Made by a program: the position numbers and the translations under genes | Shown here: positions 13,594 to 16,409 of the stretch, piece after piece | Position numbering within the stretch: the first letter of the stretch is position 1 | Layout: each line of letters begins with the position of its first letter | The notes under the pieces: model-generated | Databases searched by the model: none | What the model saw: the letters and a program-made list of their open reading frames with translations, nothing else | Told to the model about the DNA's origin: nothing | From: JAFLCA01 sp041907145 | Lineage (GTDB): Bacteria; Bdellovibrionota_C; UBA2361; JAFLCA01 | Direction of reading: 5' to 3' | Length of the DNA stretch: 16,409 nucleotides | Assembly (NCBI GenBank): GCA_041907145.1 | Contig: JAYRHW010000225.1 | Coordinates: 1 to 16,409, forward strand

Positions 13594-15549
13594 ATGAGTA
13601 AAGTTTTTGATGTGCCCTCAGCGCTGGGAAACTCCGCCTATATTTCTGAGGCGGAATATCAGCGACTGTACGAGTGGTCGGTTCGGCAGCCCGAAGACTT
13701 CTGGGCTGCTCAGGCCAAAGAGTTCGTGACCTGGTTTAAGCCCTGGAGCTCGGTGTTGGAGTGGGATTATCACACGGCCCAGATTAAGTGGTTTCTCGGA
13801 GCCGAATTGAATGTTTCCTATAACTGCCTAGATCGGCATTTAGAGACCCGCGCCGACAAGACTGCGATTTTGTGGGAGGGCAACGAGCCGGGTGACGTGC
13901 GAAGAGTCTCGTATCGTGAACTGCACTCCGCTGTTTGCAGATTTGCAAATGTTCTTAAATCCAAGGGGATAAAACGTGGCGACAGGGTAGCGATTTATAT
14001 GCCCATGGTGCCTGAGGTCGCCGTGGCAATGCTGGCCTGCGCTCGAATTGGGGCCGTTCATTCGGTGATTTTCGGCGGCTTCTCAGCGGAGTCGGTGCGA
14101 GATCGCATCCTCGACTCTCAGTGCAAGGTTCTCGTTACTGGTAATGAAATAGTACGCGGCCCAAAGACGATAGCACTTAAGTCGATTGCGGACGAGGCGC
14201 TAGAGCGAGTCGATTGCATCACGAGTGTTATTGTATTTCAGCGCACCAAGTCTGAGACGGCGATGAAAGCTGGCCGGGACTCTTGGTATCATGAAGAAAT
14301 GGCAAGATCTTCCGCGGAATGCCAGCCAGAGCATCTATCTTCGGAGGATCCTCTATTTATTCTTTACACATCAGGCTCGACCGGTAAGCCCAAGGGGGTT
14401 CTGCATACCCAAGGCGGCTACCTTCTCCATACGGCGATTACTCATCGCTACGTCTTTGACTATCGGGAGGCTGATATCTACTGCTGCGCCGCTGACGTTG
14501 GCTGGGTCACCGGGCATAGCTACATCGTATACGGCCCCTTGGCGAACGGGGCTACCACGGTAATGTTCGAATCGATTCCAACCTACCCGGACGCTGGTCG
14601 CTATTGGGAAACAATTCAGCGCCACAAGATCAACATATTCTATACTGCTCCCACGGCAATCCGAGCGGTTGCGAAGGAGGGGCCAGATCTGCCGAGCAAA
14701 TACGATCTGAGGTCCCTTCGCATTCTCGGAAGCGTGGGCGAACCGATCAACGAGGACGCTTGGCTCTGGTATCATGACAACGTCGGCGGGGGGCGCTGTC
14801 CCGTGGTCGATACCTGGTGGCAGACAGAGACCGGAGGGATATTAATATCCCCACTTCCAGGAGCTACTCGCCTCAAGCCGGGATCAGCAACGAGACCATT
14901 TTTCGGCGTGCAGCCCTGCCTGGTGGACGACGAGGGCAGGGAGATTCAAGGAAACGACGTCAAGGGCAAACTCTGCATCAAATTCCCTTGGCCAGGTCAG
15001 ATGCGCACTGTTTACGGAGACCACGAGCGCTTCGTGAAGACATACTTTAGTCAATATCCCGGAAAGTACTTCACCGGTGATGGCTGCCGCAGGGATGAGG
15101 ATGGTTATTACTGGATCACGGGACGCGTTGATGACGTTCTTAACGTGGCTGGTCATCGATTGGGTACGGCTGAAATAGAGAGCGCGATTGTCACCTCAGG
15201 CGTTGTGGCTGAGGCTGCTGTCGTAGGCTACCCGCACGACATTAAGGGAATCGGCATCTATGCATTCTGTGTTTTGAAGGATGGGCATACCGCCACTGAG
15301 GCATCGCGAGGAAAGATTGCAGAGGCGGTTCGCAAAGTAATCAGCCCGATAGCGAATCCAGACCTCATTCAGTTTGTTCCCGGATTGCCGAAGACGCGCT
15401 CGGGAAAAATCATGCGCAGGATTTTGCGCAAGGTAGCCGAGGGGGAGCGATACCAATTCGGAGATATCTCAACCCTCGCAGACCCAGCTGTGGTGGAAGC
15501 CATCGCCAAGGGCGCATTAACCAAGCCAGCCGAATTGGTGAATCATTAG
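13594..15549 (+). CDS. acs: Acetyl-CoA synthetase (AMP-forming)
   Basis: The 651-residue protein is full length for Acs. It shows the adenylate-forming P-loop YTSGSTGKPKG (258-268), the WWQTETGG segment and YFTGDGCRRDEDGYYWITGR. GRVDDVLNVAGHRLGTAEIE (the hinge and A8 region) follows. Near the C-terminus PKTRSGKIMRRILR carries the catalytic lysine 605, the residue usually controlled by reversible acetylation. The enzyme turns acetate, ATP and CoA into acetyl-CoA in the cytoplasm. TAGG nine bases upstream supports the ATG. It is divergent from the BPL_N/ligase pair across 141 bases, and its end overlaps the pilin gene by 4 bases on the other strand. Acetyl-CoA feeds the biotin-dependent carboxylase, so the neighbourhood is metabolically coherent, but that is inference. 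Confidence 0.97.
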   Translation: MSKVFDVPSALGNSAYISEAEYQRLYEWSVRQPEDFWAAQAKEFVTWFKPWSSVLEWDYHTAQIKWFLGAELNVSYNCLDRHLETRADKTAILWEGNEPGDVRRVSYRELHSAVCRFANVLKSKGIKRGDRVAIYMPMVPEVAVAMLACARIGAVHSVIFGGFSAESVRDRILDSQCKVLVTGNEIVRGPKTIALKSIADEALERVDCITSVIVFQRTKSETAMKAGRDSWYHEEMARSSAECQPEHLSSEDPLFILYTSGSTGKPKGVLHTQGGYLLHTAITHRYVFDYREADIYCCAADVGWVTGHSYIVYGPLANGATTVMFESIPTYPDAGRYWETIQRHKINIFYTAPTAIRAVAKEGPDLPSKYDLRSLRILGSVGEPINEDAWLWYHDNVGGGRCPVVDTWWQTETGGILISPLPGATRLKPGSATRPFFGVQPCLVDDEGREIQGNDVKGKLCIKFPWPGQMRTVYGDHERFVKTYFSQYPGKYFTGDGCRRDEDGYYWITGRVDDVLNVAGHRLGTAEIESAIVTSGVVAEAAVVGYPHDIKGIGIYAFCVLKDGHTATEASRGKIAEAVRKVISPIANPDLIQFVPGLPKTRSGKIMRRILRKVAEGERYQFGDISTLADPAVVEAIAKGALTKPAELVNH

Positions 15550-15905
15550 CTTGATGACCAGTTGAAGACTCGACCGGATCCCCTTGGGTGCGTCGCGGTA
15601 CCCGTGAACCCGGTTGCCGTTGAGGTAATGGTGAGCACTGTGCCTTCGGAGAGAATTCCGAGACCGTTCAGGAGGCCTGCACAATTTGCTTCATTGCAAT
15701 CCAGGTAATGCCCAACCTCCGAAAAGTAGGCCTCCTCTGCGATTGCGGTATTGCGCAGGTCAATCTGCGCACGTCGATCAAAGCCCTGCATCTTGTAATC
15801 TTGGAACTGGGGCACTGCGATGGCGGAGAGTATGCCAACTACAGCCACCACGGTAAGTAGCTCAATCAGGGTGAATCCGTGCTCTGAGTTTGTGGGGTGA
15901 CTCAT
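15546..15905 (-). CDS. Short type IV pilin (PilA/pseudopilin-like)
   Basis: From the ATG at 15905 (a TTG at 15911 is the only upstream start in frame) this gives 119 residues. A 10-residue leader ends in Gly10, then FTLIELLTVVAVVGILSAIA begins the processed protein with N-terminal Phe and Glu at +5, the prepilin peptidase signature. DLRNTAIAEEAYFSEVGHY (about 49-67) continues the long helix, and a small C-terminal domain includes Cys70 and Cys75, five residues apart. The short length and the DLRN...EAYF segment resemble pilins of deltaproteobacteria-like groups. No pilus assembly genes are adjacent, so major pilin, minor pilin or type II pseudopilin cannot be separated. I see no strong ribosome-binding site. 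It converges on acs. Confidence 0.9.
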   Translation of the reverse strand: MSHPTNSEHGFTLIELLTVVAVVGILSAIAVPQFQDYKMQGFDRRAQIDLRNTAIAEEAYFSEVGHYLDCNEANCAGLLNGLGILSEGTVLTITSTATGFTGTATHPRGSGRVFNWSSS

Positions 15906-16119
15906 ACGCAAGCTATAGGGAAGCAGTCTTCTACCTCCCCTTGAAGCACACGGCGTGCCAAGGCAGACAGGCTAGGAAAAATGGGGAGTTAGAGTAGGTA
16001 AAAACTGAGATTCGGCAGCAACAGGCTTTGGGGAGTGATGTTTTTGCGGGGTCGATTAAACGCAGTTGCAAGCACTGTGAACCCGCGAGCAGTTCGACTT
16101 TGCTAATGCTACGTCGGGA

Positions 16120-16176
16120 CACCACTTCGCCATGGAAATGGCTTGCCACCCGAAGCCCCGAAGGGGCGAAGTGGTG
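16120..16176. repeat. Inverted repeat reaching into the tRNA-Ala 3' end
   Basis: CACCACTTCGCC (16120-16131) and GGCGAAGTGGTG (16165-16176) are a perfect 12-bp inverted repeat. The right arm includes the encoded CCA end of tRNA-Ala (16172-16176). Between the arms lies a second small hairpin, GCCCC-GAA-GGGGC. It could be the transcription terminator or 3' processing structure of the tRNA, though without a T-run. It could equally be another palindromic insert at a tRNA end, as at tRNA-Met. Confidence 0.55.
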
Positions 16177-16247
16177 GACCCAGGCGGGATCGAACCGCCG
16201 ACCTCATCATTGCGAACGATGCGCTCTCCCAGCTGAGCTATGGGCCC
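16172..16247 (-). tRNA. tRNA-Ala (CGC anticodon)
   Basis: Read on the minus strand this is a complete cloverleaf with encoded CCA. The acceptor GGGCCCA pairs with TGGGTCC and includes the G3-U70 pair that defines alanine tRNA. The D-stem is GCTC/GAGC, the anticodon stem CATCG/TGATG with loop TTCGCAA (anticodon CGC, codon GCG), and the T-arm GGCGG-TTCGATC-CCGCC. The 5' half and 30 bases of upstream flank are repeated near the window edge. Confidence 0.96.
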
Positions 16248-16409
16248 TCGAATTACCTTCATTGCCAACTAACAAATCAAACAGAATGACCCCCATCAGC
16301 TGGTCGAGCGCAATGTGCTGAGCACAGCGCGCTCTGTCACTAGGAAAGCTTCGCTTTCCGGCAGCTGAGCTATGGGCCCTCGAATTACCTTCATTGCCAA
16401 CTAACAAAT
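16230..16409. repeat. Direct repeat of the tRNA-Ala 5' half and its upstream flank
   Basis: Bases 16230-16277 recur exactly at 16362-16409, 132 bases away; the second copy runs to the last base of the window. Each copy holds 18 bases of the tRNA-Ala 5' end and 30 bases upstream of it. In the second copy the tRNA continues to GCTC and GAGC of the D-stem, but 26 bases with a perfect 7-bp hairpin (GGAAAGC-TTC-GCTTTCC, 16343-16359) replace two bases of the D-loop. The sequence then stops resembling a tRNA. It is a broken tRNA copy, or a repeat on which an assembly ended. Confidence 0.75.

Noticed and set aside
16207..16407. Minus-strand open frame with a repeated SRAHSSAG segment
   Set aside because: It is translated from the tRNA-Ala 5' half and its repeat; a common false gene over tRNA-Ala.
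1..16409. CRISPR array, insertion sequence, prophage or toxin-antitoxin genes
   Set aside because: I found no regularly spaced repeats, transposase, integrase, phage structural protein or small toxin-antitoxin pair.

Overview
The window reads as one stretch of a Gram-negative (diderm) bacterial chromosome of moderate GC. The diderm call rests on a TonB-dependent outer-membrane receptor and a type IV pilin. The pilin is short and of the kind I associate with deltaproteobacteria-like lineages (Bdellovibrionota, Desulfobacterota and relatives), but the phylum is an inference. Coding density is high. There are two tRNA genes, no rRNA, no CRISPR array, no transposase, and no phage gene that I can recognise. 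Both window edges appear to cut features: nadE at the left, and a tRNA-derived repeat at the right.

Left part (1-4469) is an NAD-precursor region. A truncated nadE (NAD synthetase) leaves on the minus strand. After an elongator tRNA-Met and about 320 non-coding bases comes a tight plus-strand operon: TonB-dependent receptor, pnuC, and a two-domain nadR (NMN adenylyltransferase plus ribosylnicotinamide kinase, without the DNA-binding domain). The genes overlap by 13 and 26 bases. Together they suggest a full route: outer-membrane uptake, inner-membrane uptake of nicotinamide riboside, phosphorylation and adenylylation to NAD. A 12-bp hairpin with the ribosome-binding site in its loop and the start codon in its stem sits at the first gene, so translation of the operon may be controlled.

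Middle part (4474-11821): two minus-strand genes, a fatty-acid desaturase followed by a protein with two degenerate LAGLIDADG-like units and a helix-turn-helix (WhiA-like in style). Divergent from them are a NUDIX hydrolase and then a chaperone block, a CbpA-type J-protein and ClpB, followed by bioD (dethiobiotin synthetase).

Right part (11796-16409): converging on bioD is a two-gene minus-strand unit in which a stand-alone BPL_N (glutamine-amidotransferase-like) protein overlaps a BirA-like ligase domain by 8 bases. This is a split form of the fused architecture of yeast-type biotin protein ligase. The ligase has lost the arginines of its biotinoyl-adenylate loop, which is the most unusual protein observation here. 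Divergent from it is acs (acetyl-CoA synthetase), which ends in a 4-base convergent overlap with a type IV pilin gene. A tRNA-Ala(CGC) and a partial, hairpin-interrupted second copy of its 5' half close the window.

The genes share a loose metabolic theme: NAD salvage, biotin synthesis and attachment, acetyl-CoA supply and fatty-acid desaturation. Apart from the operons named, co-function is inference.
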